64,000 nt of DNA. Source: Anabaena sp051781005 (GTDB lineage Bacteria > Cyanobacteriota > Cyanobacteriia > Cyanobacteriales > Nostocaceae). A model generated the notes under the pieces. The model did not search any database and was not told the DNA's origin. It worked only from the letters and a program-made list of their open reading frames with translations. This document shows, piece after piece, positions 9,752 to 18,549 of this stretch; position 1 is the first letter of the stretch; each line of letters opens with the position of its first letter. The stretch spans positions 1 to 64,000 of the forward strand of contig NZ_JBPWOA010000019.1 in NCBI RefSeq assembly GCF_051781005.1, read 5' to 3'. A program made the position numbers and the translations under genes.

Positions 9752-9946
9752 TTACTCTTTATCAATTTTGGGTACAAAATCAGGACGATCTTTGCTTTCC
9801 CAACCGGCGGGACGTTTCGAGTTGTACCAAGCAATCGAACCGATGGTGACAGCAGCAATAAAACCAACTACATACACCAATGTAAAAGCTAATGGAAAAT
9901 GTGGTTCTGCTGCGGCTGGCGCTGCTGTTTGAAGTAATAAATTCAT
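9752..9946 (-). CDS. Psb35-like small photosystem II protein
   Basis: A 64-aa protein with one transmembrane helix (about residues 18-40, FPLAFTLVYVVGFIAAVTIG) followed by a basic WYNSKRPAGWE motif and a charged C-terminus ending in PKIDKE. This layout resembles cyanobacterial Psb35 (Ssl2148 of Synechocystis), a thylakoid protein reported to stabilise the CP47 assembly module of PSII. The assignment rests on recall of that family, not on a search. An aggag ribosome site lies about 8 bases upstream of the ATG. It is a single gene, convergent with the TerB-like gene. Confidence 0.6.
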   Translation of the reverse strand: MNLLLQTAAPAAAEPHFPLAFTLVYVVGFIAAVTIGSIAWYNSKRPAGWESKDRPDFVPKIDKE

Positions 9947-10116
9947 GAGTAAATTCTCCTAGTGTAGGTTGCGCTTCTTAACAAAGTATAAAACGAGCGT
10001 ATCACCTACATCCCCCACTAGGTTGAAACACTTGTGATTTGAGAAATAAAAAACAAGATGGTTAGGGAGAAAGATGTATTGATTTTTCTCCCGCCTGGCC
10101 AATCTTTTTTTAATAA

Positions 10117-12465
10117 TTATTCAGCAGATGAACTGGGTTTGAGTCTCTCCCGCCAAGAACCTTTAGGTGAAGAAGATTCAGAGGAGCCACGGCTTGCAGG
10201 CGCAGAGGAACGGGAAGAACCTGACTCTGAACCGCTATTTCGCCGTCGTGAGCGAGATGATCCTGAAGAAGAATTACCACTTGATTCTTGAGAACGCCGC
10301 TTTCTTGATGTGGTATCTTCTTGTTGTTGTTTGTAACGTCTTCTACGTCTTGGGGTATGGTTTGATTGTTGCTCTTCTACTTGGGTATTCCTGCTTCTGC
10401 GTCTACTTGATGAATCATCATTTCTGCTATTATCTGATTTTTCATCATGATCAGAGATTGAGCGATTGATAATTTTTTTCGGTTTTATGGGTTGGGCTTT
10501 AATCGTCGCTTTGCGTCCTTCTAATTTAGGTCGTTCAGGGAATTTTTCTACTGACATTCCCTCTACTGCCTTTTCCATAAATTCATGCCAGGTATAAGCA
10601 GCACTACTACTGCTACCATAGGTCGGACGGTTATTATCGTTACCAAGCCAAACCCCTGTGACTAATTGGGGAATGTAGCCAATAAACCACAAATCACGAG
10701 ATTCGTCAGAGGTACCAGTTTTGCCAGCAACCTGTCTATCATTTAATTGAGCAGCAGCACCAGTACCGTTTCTGACTACGTTGCGTAGCATCCAGGTCAT
10801 AATGGTAGCACTATCAGTATCTAATGACTGTTTAGGCTGGAAATCAGCAGACCAGATGACTTCACCCTGTCGGTTAAGGATGCGACGAATACCATGCACA
10901 TCTGTATGTAATCCTTGGGTAGCAAAGGAACCGTAAGCACTTGTTAATTCGAGGAGATTAACTTCATTGGAGCCAAGAGCTAAAGAGTAAGTAGGCTTAA
11001 GTTCTGATTTAATGCCCATATCCTGGGCAAGTTTAATCGTTGGCTCATATCCTACGTCTATTAATACTTTGACTGCAATTGTGTTGATAGAGCGAGTGAG
11101 GGCATCTCTGAGGTTCATCCAGCCGTAGAATTTTTCACTGTAGTTTTTCGGTTCATAACCATCTACTACTAAAGGTGCATCTAGATAACTGTCATAGGGA
11201 TTTTTACCTGTAGCGATCGCAGCAGCGTAGACAAATCCCTTAAATGTCGATCCTGGTTGACGCTGTGCCTGAGTTACACGATTAAACTGGTTGTTACTAA
11301 AGTCCTTACCACCCACCATCGCCTGGATTTCTCCATTACGGGGATCTATGGCTACTAAAGCTGCTTCTTTAAAGTTTTCCCAGCGACCTTGATTTTTTAA
11401 AGTTTTGGCAACTGCCGCTTCTGCTGCTTTTTGCCAGGTTGGATTTAAGCTAGTTTCTACTACTAACCCTCCTGCTGCTAATAAATCGGCTGAAATATAC
11501 TTGGGTAATTCCTGCTGAACGTAGATAGTAAAGTAGGGGAACTCGACTTGGAAGCGCTTGGGTAAATTACTGTTAACTGTAAGTGGTTCTTGCAGTGCAG
11601 TTTGTTGCTCGGCTGGGGTAATTACTTGATCTTCCTGCATCCGCTGCAATACCTGATTTCGCCTTTCTATTGCTGCTTTGGGATTCTTATCTGGGGCGTA
11701 AACGTTGGGAGCAGGGGCAAGTCCGGCGATGGTTGCTATTTCTGACAAGGTCAGTTGATCTACCGTTTTACTAAAGTACACCCAGGCAGCATCTCCTACA
11801 CCGTAGGCTCCAGAACCCAAATAAACCAAATTGAGGTAACGCTCTAAAATCTCATCTTTGGTTAATTCTCGCTCCATTTTTTGAGCTAGACGGACTTCTT
11901 TGAGTTTGCGCCAGATTGTCCGTTCTTGGGTGAGGAAGAGAATTCGCGCTACCTGTTGGGTGATGGTACTACCACCTTCTACCACATTTTGCGATCGCAC
12001 ATTATTCACAACTGCTCTGAGAATACCTTGAGCATCTACCCCTTGATGTTGCTCAAATCTTCTGTCTTCTGAAGCGATAAAAGCTTTCTTTAAGTTATCT
12101 GGTATTTGTTTTAGCTTTAACTGTTCCCTAGTCGCTTCTCCTTGCTGTTGGAGAACAGTCCCATCTCCAGCTTTAATAGTCAGTGTTTGCTCTCGCAGCA
12201 CCGCGTTTAGTTTGGCTTTATCTGGCAAAGAACTATCTATTGTTCCCAGCCCGTAATTGAAGGCCACAATCCCCCCACCGACACCTAAACCTGTCCAAAA
12301 CCACAAACGACGATAAAAAGGTTTATCGCTCCTACCAATTCTGGCAACCATCACAGATGATCTACTCGTCATCTGGTTCAGTAACTGCTTCGCCTTCACC
12401 AGCATAGTCATTGGTAAGTTGTTATGTGTGGACTTCTCGTTTTTGTGATGATTCCCAAGCGGCAA
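10117..12465 (-). CDS. Class A penicillin-binding protein (transglycosylase/transpeptidase, PBP1A type)
   Basis: A bifunctional peptidoglycan synthase of the cytoplasmic membrane. One membrane anchor near residues 50-75 is followed by a GT51 glycosyltransferase domain (EDRRFEQHQGVD, GGSTITQQVAR, ERYLNLVYLGSGAYGV) and a transpeptidase domain with the SxxK serine at 406 (GSTFKG), SIN in RSINTIAV and KTGTS. The C-terminal 120 residues are a Ser/Arg/Lys-rich low-complexity tail of unknown role. The start is TTG at 12465, supported by aaggag nine bases upstream; the next in-frame ATG (codon 19) lacks a ribosome site. 782 aa is normal for cyanobacterial class A PBPs, which occur in several copies per genome. 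Confidence 0.92.
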   Translation of the reverse strand: MPLGNHHKNEKSTHNNLPMTMLVKAKQLLNQMTSRSSVMVARIGRSDKPFYRRLWFWTGLGVGGGIVAFNYGLGTIDSSLPDKAKLNAVLREQTLTIKAGDGTVLQQQGEATREQLKLKQIPDNLKKAFIASEDRRFEQHQGVDAQGILRAVVNNVRSQNVVEGGSTITQQVARILFLTQERTIWRKLKEVRLAQKMERELTKDEILERYLNLVYLGSGAYGVGDAAWVYFSKTVDQLTLSEIATIAGLAPAPNVYAPDKNPKAAIERRNQVLQRMQEDQVITPAEQQTALQEPLTVNSNLPKRFQVEFPYFTIYVQQELPKYISADLLAAGGLVVETSLNPTWQKAAEAAVAKTLKNQGRWENFKEAALVAIDPRNGEIQAMVGGKDFSNNQFNRVTQAQRQPGSTFKGFVYAAAIATGKNPYDSYLDAPLVVDGYEPKNYSEKFYGWMNLRDALTRSINTIAVKVLIDVGYEPTIKLAQDMGIKSELKPTYSLALGSNEVNLLELTSAYGSFATQGLHTDVHGIRRILNRQGEVIWSADFQPKQSLDTDSATIMTWMLRNVVRNGTGAAAQLNDRQVAGKTGTSDESRDLWFIGYIPQLVTGVWLGNDNNRPTYGSSSSAAYTWHEFMEKAVEGMSVEKFPERPKLEGRKATIKAQPIKPKKIINRSISDHDEKSDNSRNDDSSSRRRSRNTQVEEQQSNHTPRRRRRYKQQQEDTTSRKRRSQESSGNSSSGSSRSRRRNSGSESGSSRSSAPASRGSSESSSPKGSWRERLKPSSSAE

Positions 12466-12766
12466 GAGCAGTTTCTCCTTATCAGAGCTACTTAGATTTG
12501 TTAATTGTCATCCAGTAATTGCCACCTAACTACCATGAAAGGATTTGGGGTTAGCACACTACTTTGTTGTTAGTATAATATCTCATAAATAATTAATTTA
12601 ATTCAGTGTAAGATATTGTTCTTTCCAAACCTGTTAATACAATTAATTTCTGGAAACCCAAAACAGTATTTTTTAATAATCCTGCGGAACATTAAAACCA
12701 TTGAAAACCTCTGAGACATATAGATTCAAATCTAGTCCCAGCTATCTAGAGAGAGTTTTACGGCAA
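12466..12766. other. Intergenic region between divergent PBP and folK genes
   Basis: About 300 bp of AT-rich sequence between two divergently read genes, so it should hold both promoters. I see no repeat or RNA gene. The size depends on which folK start is used. Confidence 0.4.
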
Positions 12767-13327
12767 ATGAGTACGGGCAAAACATGGATGCGATCGCCTA
12801 ACATCTCCAAGAAAAGTGCGATCGCTCTGGGTAGTAACATGGGTGATCCCCAAAAAATTTTAGACGCAACTCTAGAGACTTTAGCTCAAACCCCAGGTAT
12901 TATCGTAGAAGCAAAATCCAGTTGGTATAGAACCAAAGCTATAGGACCGCCTCAACCAGATTATTTGAATGGTTGTGCCATATTACAAGTAGAAATGCTA
13001 CCTCAAACGTTATTAGCAACTTTGTTAGCAATTGAACAAAAATTTGGGCGTGTGCGTCAGCAACATTGGGGTCCACGAACCTTAGATTTAGATTTGTTGT
13101 TGTATGATAATTTGATATTAAACCAACCAAATCTCCAGATCCCCCATCCTGGGATGCATAAACGAGCTTTTGTATTAGTCCCACTGGCAGAAATTGCCCC
13201 CAACTGGATAGAACCAGTTTCTGGGCGTGTCATTCAAGATTTACTCAAAGAAGTGGACACTTATGATGTACATTTATGTAATGAGGGTAAATTAAAATTA
13301 CCATCGTTCAAGGCGGAAGAACCCTGA
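12767..13327 (+). CDS. folK: 2-amino-4-hydroxy-6-hydroxymethyldihydropteridine pyrophosphokinase (HPPK)
   Basis: FolK transfers pyrophosphate from ATP to hydroxymethyldihydropterin in folate synthesis. The family begins at AIALGSNMGDP, and the signature WGPRTLDLDLLLYD with the metal-binding DLDLD Asp residues is intact, followed by IPHPGMHKRAFVLVPLAEI. The frame can be read back to a TTG at 12701, but the family start and a gagag 12 bases upstream favour the ATG at 12767 (186 aa); the ATG at 12785 is another option. The Nudix gene follows 57 bp later on the same strand. Confidence 0.92.
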   Translation: MSTGKTWMRSPNISKKSAIALGSNMGDPQKILDATLETLAQTPGIIVEAKSSWYRTKAIGPPQPDYLNGCAILQVEMLPQTLLATLLAIEQKFGRVRQQHWGPRTLDLDLLLYDNLILNQPNLQIPHPGMHKRAFVLVPLAEIAPNWIEPVSGRVIQDLLKEVDTYDVHLCNEGKLKLPSFKAEEP

Positions 13328-13384
13328 TTTAACTAAAGCGCCCCCGTATATATTCTGTGTATCTACAGACAAAATAATTTAACT

Positions 13385-13933
13385 ATGCCACTAGGTAGAG
13401 AATTACCACAGCTACTCAAGCAACGTTTGTTCCACAAAGGCCGCAAATTTGATTTTGAAGTTAACCGCTTGCGTTTACCCAACAAATCTGAAGGGGAATG
13501 GGAGTGTATTCGTCATCCAGGTGGCGCTCTAGCTTTACCCGTTACAGCAGATGGCAGACTGATGCTTGTGCGCCAATATCGTTTTACCGTTCAGGGAAGG
13601 TTGTTAGAATTTCCAGCCGGTACTCTCGAACCAAATGAAGATCCCTTAGAGACGGTGCAGAGAGAAATTGAGGAAGAAACAGGATACCGCGCTCACAAAT
13701 GGGATAAACTAGGAGAATTTTTCCTAGCTCCTGGCTATTCCGATGAAATTATCCATGCTTTCTTGGCTAGAGATTTAGAAAAGCTGGAGACACCTCCCCC
13801 ACCAGAAGAAGATGAAGATATCGAAATAGTATTTTTCACCCCGGAAGAACTAGAAACAGCAATTCTAGAGGGACAACCTGTAGACGCTAAATCTATAGCC
13901 AGCTTTTTCCTAGCGCGTTCATTTTTGTTTTGA
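13385..13933 (+). CDS. Nudix hydrolase, ADP-ribose pyrophosphatase type
   Basis: Cleaves nucleoside diphosphate-X compounds; the family layout matches ADP-ribose pyrophosphatases of the NudF type. The Nudix box lies at 79-101: GTLEPNEDP, then REIEEETGY, which provides the catalytic Glu residues. The preceding LPVTADGRLMLVRQYR segment and the following FFLAPGYSDE are typical of NudF. Length is 182 aa. It follows folK closely and may be co-transcribed. Substrate specificity is inferred only. Confidence 0.87.
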   Translation: MPLGRELPQLLKQRLFHKGRKFDFEVNRLRLPNKSEGEWECIRHPGGALALPVTADGRLMLVRQYRFTVQGRLLEFPAGTLEPNEDPLETVQREIEEETGYRAHKWDKLGEFFLAPGYSDEIIHAFLARDLEKLETPPPPEEDEDIEIVFFTPEELETAILEGQPVDAKSIASFFLARSFLF

Positions 13934-14464
13934 TAGCAAGATGCTGCTAGAAGCGTCAATTAGCAATACCTTCAGTACAGGCTTTCTAGCTAATCAGATC
14001 ATCTTAGCCAAATATTGGAGTCAATCAATTTTGGATTTACGATTTTGGATTTTGGATTTACTCCACCCTAAAGTGTGTAGCTTGAGGATTTTCAATTGGC
14101 GTTAGTGCAGCGTATGCAGCGCAGCGAGTATTTTGGATTAATTCCGCCCTGAAGGGGCTTGTACCGAAAATTCCCAATCCAAAATCTAAAATCCAAAATC
14201 TAAAATTTTTCGGTCAATACAACATTCCTGTTATTGACTCCTTTATGCAGTTATATAGCAGGAGTCAGGAAGGGGAGTTAGAAAGAAGTCAGAATAATCT
14301 TAAATGTGAAAAAGTGTTTGAGTATTCATGTTATCTAGATTTATTACCTTTTAATCCATTAATTAATCAAGGTTTGAGGTTATATGGCTATAGCTTAAGT
14401 GACAACGTAGGAGTCATATGCCACGCTATCAGCAAGCCCTAAATATAGTTCACCTAAATATAGT
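13934..14464. other. Intergenic stretch, 531 bp, repeat-rich
   Basis: Dominated by an inverted repeat built of short gattttgg-type units (listed separately). An open frame at 14245-14442 runs through repeat DNA and has no coding character. No gene or RNA recognised. Confidence 0.5.
14027..14206. repeat. Large inverted repeat of 7-bp-type units
   Basis: The left arm (14027-14061) is a chain of ttttggattttgga units; the right arm (14175-14206) is the complementary chain of aatccaaaatc units. The arms could form a long AT-rich hairpin around a GC-richer loop that itself contains gcagcgtatgcagcgc. Similar chains occur at 46737-46800. This is the short tandemly repeated repetitive (STRR) class known from heterocystous cyanobacteria. 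Confidence 0.75.
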
Positions 14465-15244
14465 TCAACGGAAACGCGCAGAAACATAATTACGACTACG
14501 GTAATCACTGATATTAGTGACAAGTTTCTTTGTCGGAGCAAATTCTAGTAATTGTCCAATATGATTTTCGTTGTAGTGAAATAAAGCTGTGAAATCTGAT
14601 AAGCGAGCAACTTGTTGGATGTTATGAGAGACAAAGACAATTGTTAATTCAGAACGCAAACATTCGATGAGTTCTTCAATTTTTAAAGTAGACATAGGAT
14701 CAAGTCCAGCACACAGTTCATCTATCAGGAGAATTTGCGGCTTGACGGCTAAAGCACGAGCGATACACAACCTTTGTTGTTGTCCAAAAGATAATTCTAA
14801 AGCAGATTTATAGAGTTTATTTTTGACTTCTTCCCAGAGATTAGCAGATTTGAGTGCTAACTCGACAATCTCATCTAATTCTACTTTGGGATGCCATCCG
14901 ATTACTTTCACCCCATAAGCAACATTATCGTAAATGCTCATGGGAAAAAGATTCGCTCTAGCATAGATAATACTAATTTGACGACGTAGCCGAGTTAGGT
15001 TGACACGACGACCATAAATATTTTGTCCGAAAAATTCTACTTTTCCTTCAACCCGCACTTCTCCTTCTAATTCACTCATGCGATTGAGAGATTTCAAAAA
15101 AGTAGACTTCCCACAACCACTAGGCCCCATAATTGCTATGATTTTATTTTGAGGAAGATCCATTGACACGTCTTCAATGATTTTTTGAGTGTCATAATAA
15201 CAGCTAAAGTTCTGAATGCTGAGGGCAGGAATTATTTTACTCAT
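14465..15244 (-). CDS. PstB-like ABC transporter ATPase, atypical and orphan
   Basis: Overall sequence matches PstB, the ATPase of the phosphate importer: Walker A GPSGCGKST at 40-48, NRMSELEGEVRVEGKVEF, FPMSIYDNVAYG, and the switch His at 207. Several catalytic positions differ from the canonical enzyme: the Q-loop Gln is Ala95 (IIYARANLFP instead of VFQKPNPFP), the signature is LSFGQ (151-155) instead of LSGGQ, and the segment after Walker B reads ELCAGLDP instead of EPCSALDP. No pstS, pstC, pstA or phoU is nearby. It may be a specialised or inactive paralogue. Length 259 aa is normal. Confidence 0.8.
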   Translation of the reverse strand: MSKIIPALSIQNFSCYYDTQKIIEDVSMDLPQNKIIAIMGPSGCGKSTFLKSLNRMSELEGEVRVEGKVEFFGQNIYGRRVNLTRLRRQISIIYARANLFPMSIYDNVAYGVKVIGWHPKVELDEIVELALKSANLWEEVKNKLYKSALELSFGQQQRLCIARALAVKPQILLIDELCAGLDPMSTLKIEELIECLRSELTIVFVSHNIQQVARLSDFTALFHYNENHIGQLLEFAPTKKLVTNISDYRSRNYVSARFR

Positions 15245-15542
15245 GCTGATAAAATACGTGAAACAACTAATAGATGATATAGATAAACAGCAAATACCTA
15301 GTTATTTAGATGTTTATAGAAGCCTTGTGTTGTAGTTTTAACTGTTAAAAAATTATGATTATTAATATTTACTATAGTACTTTGTTTGGGGACATGAAAA
15401 ATTACACGATAAAGAGTTGATAAAGATAACTTAAAATCCCATGAGAAAGTTCAATGGACTTTAAGGATAATTATCAATGTGGGATGCGTCAAATATGTTA
15501 GTAATGCGAAATCTCTAAACACTTTCAAGCAGGACAGGTAAT

Positions 15543-16772
15543 TTGCTTATGTTATTGCGTTTAAGTTTTATTGTCACCACCATTATTTTCTGGCATCTGT
15601 GCAGTTATGCAACACTAGCAGAAAGTAAGCAGCCAGAACAACTGGATAAGTTTCTCCCTGGGCCATTAGAGATTACCACGCCTGATCCACTGATTCGAGG
15701 TTCCCTAGAAAAACAGCCATTAACCCTGGAGGAACAGCAAAAATTGGAGACGGCTTTAGATGGGTTAAATCAAGAAGCTGCGACGGCACTACAAGGGGGG
15801 GATAAGGTAACAGCGTTTGATATTTGGAACCGAGAATTAAGACTGCGACGCTTTTTAGGTTCATTAGCTGAGGTGGAAGCATTATCACGGGTGGGTGCGA
15901 TCGCTTGGCAGGAAAATGAGCGTCAACAGATAAAGTATATTACTGAACGGTTGCAGGTCATTGAAAAACAGATGCTGACTCAGAAAAGCACTGATTTAGA
16001 ATTATGGCGATCGCTTGGTGAAGCTTACCAAAATATTCGTGTACCCAAGTTAGCTGTAGGAGCTTATCAGCAGATTTTAACATTAGTGCGATCGCAAAAT
16101 AACACTACCGCTGAACTAGAAACCCTGAATACCATTGGGGAATTGCATTTAAGTTGGTTTAATTATCCCCAAGCTGCAACAACTTACCAAGAACTGTTAA
16201 ATTTGGCAAATAGACAGGGTGATAGACTCAATGAAGTAAGGTATTTGCAACAACTAGTTTATATTTATAAGCAAACTAAACAGCCTCAACAAGCTATTAC
16301 TGCACTAAATCAATTAGCAGAAATTTACACCAGTGAAAATAATCTTACCCAAATTCCTGCCTTAAAAATAGCAATAGCTGAAAATTACCAATCTTTAACA
16401 CCGGAAAATCCCAATTTACTACAAGAAGCCTTTAACAAATATCAAGAAGCTTATGTTACCGCTTGGCAATTACAACAATACGTTACTGCTAGTGAAGCTT
16501 TGCAAAAATTAATCACACTTTACCGTTCCCAAAACCAAATTGATGATGCTTTGCAAACTAGTCAGATTCTTGTAGAAACCGAAACACTAGCTACCAATTT
16601 TTATGGTTTGATGCAAGCTTATGATCAAATAGGACAATTGCATTTAGAAAAAAAAGAAGATGCAAAAGCATTAGCAGCTTTTCAAAAAGGATTGGAACTA
16701 GCGCAACAACTCAAATATCAAGAAACATACTTTACTCAAAAAATTGACACCTTATTAAAGAGTAATTCGTGA
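15543..16772 (+). CDS. Exported tetratricopeptide-repeat protein
   Basis: A 409-aa protein with an N-terminal signal peptide (hydrophobic 4-27, ATLA before ES), a proline-rich spacer, then at least six helical TPR-like units between about 75 and 405 (for example LGEAYQNIRVPKLAVGAYQQ, LAEIYTSENN, AYDQIGQLHLEKKEDAKALA). TPR proteins act as scaffolds; this one should sit in the periplasm or lumen. The signal may instead remain as an anchor. ATGs at 15549 and 15543 are both possible. No operon partner. Confidence 0.75.
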   Translation: MLMLLRLSFIVTTIIFWHLCSYATLAESKQPEQLDKFLPGPLEITTPDPLIRGSLEKQPLTLEEQQKLETALDGLNQEAATALQGGDKVTAFDIWNRELRLRRFLGSLAEVEALSRVGAIAWQENERQQIKYITERLQVIEKQMLTQKSTDLELWRSLGEAYQNIRVPKLAVGAYQQILTLVRSQNNTTAELETLNTIGELHLSWFNYPQAATTYQELLNLANRQGDRLNEVRYLQQLVYIYKQTKQPQQAITALNQLAEIYTSENNLTQIPALKIAIAENYQSLTPENPNLLQEAFNKYQEAYVTAWQLQQYVTASEALQKLITLYRSQNQIDDALQTSQILVETETLATNFYGLMQAYDQIGQLHLEKKEDAKALAAFQKGLELAQQLKYQETYFTQKIDTLLKSNS

Positions 16773-17358
16773 TTTAAGAGGATGTTGAGAAAATCATAAA
16801 CATTACTCGAAATCCTCTCTCTAAATCTATAGATAATCGGGGGTTTGAGTTTCAATGATTAATACACTTTATGCAATACCTCTAAAACATCCTCTCACAA
16901 ATCATGAATTTGACTAGCGTTAATAATCTGCTCAACTGTAATATTTAATTCTGAGAAAAAGTAGTAAAAATAATATTATCTTTTTTGTAAATGCTTTGAC
17001 TTGATATTTAGCTTGAAGCAATTTCTAAACAAAAACAGTAAGAAATACTGCCCGGCTAAGAATTTTTGTAGATTGGGTTAAGCGACAGCGTAACTCAACA
17101 AAAGTCCGTAAATTTTGGGTTTCCTAGCACCAACCCAACCTTGTATCTTAGAGAAAGTAGTAGACCGTCCAACCTGGGTCAAAAAAGACCGTTAAGTAGC
17201 AAGGGTCACTACAACAATCTCCATGACAGAACTCGAACAGTCGCCTGGGGTAAAAACTATGAATAAAGACATAGACAATATAGCCCGTATCGTGCAAGGA
17301 AGAGAGAAATCAAGGAGATGAATAAAAAAGAGTAAAAGAATTAGTTGAAAGTTGAGAG
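16773..17358. other. Intergenic stretch containing the upstream non-coding part of an IS110 remnant
   Basis: The first 280 bp shows no gene. Near 17069-17105 is a small repeat related to the sequence at 24226-24263 (gattgggttaagcg-type). The last 200 bp, just before the transposase frame, is where IS110-type elements carry their non-coding end. Confidence 0.5.
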
Positions 17359-17914
17359 TTGAAAATGGAAAAAATCTCTCAGTGGGTAGGTATCGACGTA
17401 AGTAAAGCAACACTAGATGTTTACATCCGTCCAATAGATAAAGCATTTAAAGTTGCTAATTCTGAAATAGAAATAGCTAATTTAGTGCAACAACTTAAAA
17501 TATATGATGTAAACCTCATCGTATTAGAAGCAACAGGAGGGCTAGAAACAGAATTAATAATTCAATTACAAGCTGCACTTTTGCCAGTGGCATTAATCAA
17601 TCCACGTCAAGGACGAGATTTTGCGAAAGCTACAGGTAAGTTAGCAAAAACTGACGCAATTGATGCACAGATTTTGGCACATTTCGGTGAAGCAATCAAA
17701 CCACAAGTGTTAGCAATTGAAAGCGAAATAGCACGTCAATTAGGTGAATTAATTAGTCGCAGAAGACAATTAGTTGAGATGTCTACTGCCGAGAAAAATC
17801 GTCGTGACCGCCCTTGTGGTAAAGCTTTGGCAGATATTGAGGCACATATTGATTATCTGGAGCAACGTCTTCAACAACTCAATCAAGAAATTGAAACATT
17901 GACTCAAAATAATC
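17155..17914 (+). mobile_element. IS110-family element, truncated
   Basis: The transposase frame at 17359 gives the family. About 200 bp of non-coding sequence precedes it, the position in which IS110 elements encode their bridge RNA; it has short palindromic stretches such as tagaccgtc/aagaccgtt. The left boundary is not defined by any repeat I can see, so 17155 is an estimate. The right part is cut at 17914-17915 where an ISAs1-like end begins. Confidence 0.6.
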
Positions 17915-17943
17915 CAGGGTTAGCGCATCTCAAACCCTATTGA
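17359..17943 (+). pseudogene. IS110-family transposase, 3' truncated
   Basis: The DEDD RuvC-like N-terminal domain is complete: VGIDVSKATLDV at the start, EATGG near residue 55, INPRQGRDFAKATGKLAKTDAIDA, and the coiled coil ending at NNP. The C-terminal transposase_20 domain with the catalytic Ser is missing. The last eight codons (GLAHLKPY) derive from the inverted-repeat-like end of another element beginning at 17915. The product (194 aa against about 300-340 for the family) cannot be active. Confidence 0.85.
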
Positions 17944-18098
17944 TAGAGGAATTAAAGTAGAGGAGAATAATTTGCTATGGATGCTGCTAACACAGAAACC
18001 ATGTACTGATCATTCATAGCAGTTCGCCTTGATTTTTGTCGAATACTGCGACGAAAAGTTGGTTCTCGGTCTAAGGCATTGAGGGCAATGCGACGTAG
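17915..18098 (-). mobile_element. ISAs1-like transposase remnant with one end
   Basis: Read on the minus strand, 18098-17952 encodes about 49 residues (LRRIALNALDREPTFRRS, RQKSRRTAMNDQYMV) that resemble the C-terminus of ISAs1-family transposases. Beyond the stop at 17952 the sequence runs to an end starting cagggttagcgcatctc (17915), almost identical to a solo copy at 58379. The 5' part of the transposase is missing and the coding remnant abuts a WD40 gene fragment. Family name rests on recall. Confidence 0.55.
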
Positions 18099-18549
18099 TG
18101 GTGAATTAATCCGCACCTTAACTGGACACTTAAAGGCAGTTTTATCTGTTGCTATCCACCCAAATGGTAATACTCTCGCTAGTAGCAGCAAAGATGGAAT
18201 TATCAAACTTTGGAATCTACAAACTGGGGAATTATTAGAAACTTTTTCTGGTTTTAGTCCTTTAATTTTTAGTTCAGATGGTGACATTCTGATTAGTGGT
18301 GGTAAAAGTGGGACAATCAAAATCTGGGAACAAGTCCAAACCACTAAAAATTTATCTATAATTGGGGAATGGTGGGAAATATTAGGTGTAAATACAAACA
18401 CCCATCCTGACGATGTAAAACTTGCCTACCGTCGATTAGCAAGATTGTATCATCCTGATATTAATAATTCAGAAAGTGCTAAAGCTGCAATGCAAGCTGT
18501 GAATCAGGCTTATCATAATTTTCAGACGTTAGTGAATGTTGAAAAATAA
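18079..18549 (+). pseudogene. 5'-truncated WD40-repeat / J-domain protein
   Basis: The frame contains about two WD40 blades (LTGHLKAVLSVAIHPNG, KDGIIKLWNLQTGE, SGGKSGTIKIWE) followed by a C-terminal J domain (WWEILGVNTNTHPDDVK, YHPDINN) with an intact HPD. WD40 propellers need about seven blades, and homologous sequence starts abruptly at about 18093 next to the ISAs1-like remnant, so the 5' part has been lost. The first residues (MRAMRR) come from the element. A shortened J-domain protein could still be made, but no promoter or ribosome site is evident. Confidence 0.7.

Noticed and set aside
10058..10291. Plus-strand frame with Glu/Arg-rich translation
   Set aside because: It is the antisense of the Ser/Arg-rich tail of the penicillin-binding protein.
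14245..14442. Open frame of 65 codons on the plus strand between the Nudix and PstB-like genes
   Set aside because: It begins in repeat DNA (atatagcaggagtcagg) and has no conserved-looking composition or ribosome site.
15245..15542. Pho box upstream of the PstB-like gene
   Set aside because: I could not find tandem CTTAACCT-type repeats.
17952..18401. Minus-strand frame of 149 codons across the WD40/J gene
   Set aside because: Only its last 49 codons look like a transposase end; the rest is antisense to the WD40 coding sequence.
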